Source of the DNA: Burkholderiales bacterium
Lineage (GTDB): Bacteria > Pseudomonadota > Gammaproteobacteria > Burkholderiales > SG8-39
Direction: 5' to 3'
DNA length: 7,101 bases
Assembly: GCA_005777205.1 (NCBI GenBank)
Contig: SXNB01000043.1
Span: forward strand, 1 to 7,101
Positions 6,212-7,101 of this stretch are shown piece by piece; within the stretch, counting starts at the first letter, position 1, and each line of letters starts with the position of its first letter. The position numbers were made by a program, and so were the translations under genes. The notes beneath the pieces are model-generated. The model worked only from the letters and a program-made list of their open reading frames with translations. It was not told the DNA's origin and ran no database searches.

Positions 6212-7053
6212 CTAGCGGTATTCGACCAATTCGGCGGCGATGCGGTTCAGGTTCTCATCGGGCACGCTTCCCTCGCCCAGGATCCTGACCACCTGCCCGA
6301 CCTTGGGCAAGAACCTGATCGTCTCGCGCGCCCCGCCGCGGAACTGTCCGTCCTCATGATGGGTGAGCGTGCCCTCGATGCGCGCGGCCGCCACTGCGCC
6401 GCCGAGCAGCTGGACGTCTTCCATGGCGGCCACGAGGCCCTGGAAGCGCTTCACGCTGCCCGGGCTCTTGCCCTGCCAGTGCCCCAGCCGAATGCGATTT
6501 TCTGCCCCACCTGCAGCGGCAGTTCGAGGTAGGCGGCGTACCGGAAGAAGGCGGGGAAACGGGTGTTGGCGTGGGAGGGGTGGCCGGGCGCAAAAACATC
6601 GAGGTTGAACGCGGACTGCCCGCCGGCGTGCCGGAAGTTGGACTTCACGCCGAGCGCGTTGCCCTCCTGCACCGTACGGTACGTGAGCGTGATGTCCTTC
6701 CATGCCTCTGGCTCGACCTTGACGCTGTAGCGCCAGCTGCGCCCCGGCTACAGCACGACGTGGCCGCGCTGCGAATCGGCCGCCTTCGCCTGGGGCGCGG
6801 ATTGCGGCTTGGCCTGTTGTTGCGCTCGAGGCTGCGGCTTCGCCACGGGGGCCGGCTCCAGATCCTTGCGCAACTCGCCCGCCATCATTCGCGCCGCGTC
6901 ACGTACCTGCTGGGGAAAGGATGCGGTCGCCGGCCCCTCGGGCTGGGACCGGATCGAGAACACCGGGAACAAGCCGATCGCGACTACCAGCCCGATCGCC
7001 CCGCCGATGACGGTCAGGGCGAGCGGGTCCTGCCGTCGCGACAGTTCGTTCAC
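6212..7053 (-). pseudogene. Membrane-anchored protein of unknown function, interrupted
   Basis: I do not recognise the family. From GTG 7051-7053 the frame encodes a short cytoplasmic tip (MNELSRRQDP), one transmembrane segment (about residues 11-34, LALTVIGGAIGLVVAIGLFP), and a Pro/Ala/Gln/Lys-rich linker (KPQPRAQQQAKPQSAPQAKA). It then meets a TAG at 6748-6750. The same frame continues as ordinary protein (GRSWRYSVKVEPEAWKDITL, later RFPAFFRYAAYLELPLQ and VGQKIAFGWG) until about 6479-6480, where one base appears to be missing. The sequence resumes in another frame as WQGKSPGSVKRFQGLVAAME through ELVEYR and the stop at 6212-6214. With both lesions repaired the product would be about 280 residues, with an alternating, beta-rich periplasmic domain. 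No start codon lies directly after the TAG, so two genes are less likely than one broken gene. Recent decay and sequencing error are both possible, since the rest looks undegraded. It starts 4 nt after the upstream stop and ends 2 nt before ggt. Confidence 0.7.
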
Positions 7054-7057
7054 CGCA

Positions 7058-7101
7058 TCACACCATCAAGGGCACCACAAGCAGCGCGACGATGTTGATG
7101 A
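7058..7101 (-). CDS. hppA: C-terminal end of a membrane protein, probably pyrophosphatase proton pump HppA
   Basis: Only the last 13 codons are present: INIVALLVVPLMV and a TGA at 7058-7060. The hydrophobic end with NIVALL followed by a Pro resembles the last transmembrane helix of proteobacterial membrane-bound proton-translocating pyrophosphatases, as I remember their C-termini. This short stretch cannot exclude another polytopic membrane protein. The next gene starts 4 nt later, so it probably heads the minus-strand operon. Confidence 0.45.
   Translation of the reverse strand, partial: INIVALLVVPLMV

Noticed and set aside
6748..6750. In-frame TAG considered as a recoded (readthrough or pyrrolysine) codon
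   Set aside because: The same gene also carries an unrelated frameshift, and the taxon suggested gives no reason to expect TAG recoding; mutation or sequencing error is simpler.

Overview
The window is ordinary high-GC proteobacterial chromosome, most likely from a betaproteobacterium of the Burkholderiales type. The reasons are strong G/C third-position bias, tandem Bug/TctC-type periplasmic receptors (a family greatly expanded in Burkholderiales), and a MutL whose endonuclease motif has the DMHA form I recall from Neisseria rather than the motif-less E. coli form. No rRNA, tRNA, CRISPR array, insertion sequence or phage gene was seen.

Plus strand, 1-3117: a tightly packed run of three genes. 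First is the 3' four-fifths of mutL (mismatch repair, cut by the left window edge). Next is a YgfF-like short-chain dehydrogenase/reductase that starts 1 nt after the mutL stop. Last is miaA (tRNA A37 prenylation), whose likely TTG start overlaps the dehydrogenase stop. The dehydrogenase sits inside the mutL-miaA pair, which is often directly adjacent in proteobacteria.

Minus strand, read from 7101 down to 3089: the last 13 codons of a membrane protein, probably the proton-pumping pyrophosphatase HppA. Then comes a single-pass membrane-anchored protein of unknown function, interrupted by one in-frame stop and one frameshift. It is followed by an intact periplasmic gamma-glutamyltransferase (ggt), an intact Bug-type solute-binding protein, and a second Bug gene that is a clear relic (nonsense codon in the signal peptide, two frameshifts, and loss of about 170 central codons). 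All gaps are 2-39 nt, so this is probably one transcription unit. An additional promoter-like sequence and a hairpin that pairs with the ribosome-binding site lie just before the intact Bug gene.

The two runs converge at 3089-3117, where the 3' end of miaA overlaps the 3' end of the Bug relic by 29 nt with no visible terminator. There is no stretch of more than 300 bases without a gene or gene remnant. I found no new defence or mobile system. The points that merit a second look are the two broken genes, the Bug 5' leader structure, and the dehydrogenase lodged between mutL and miaA.
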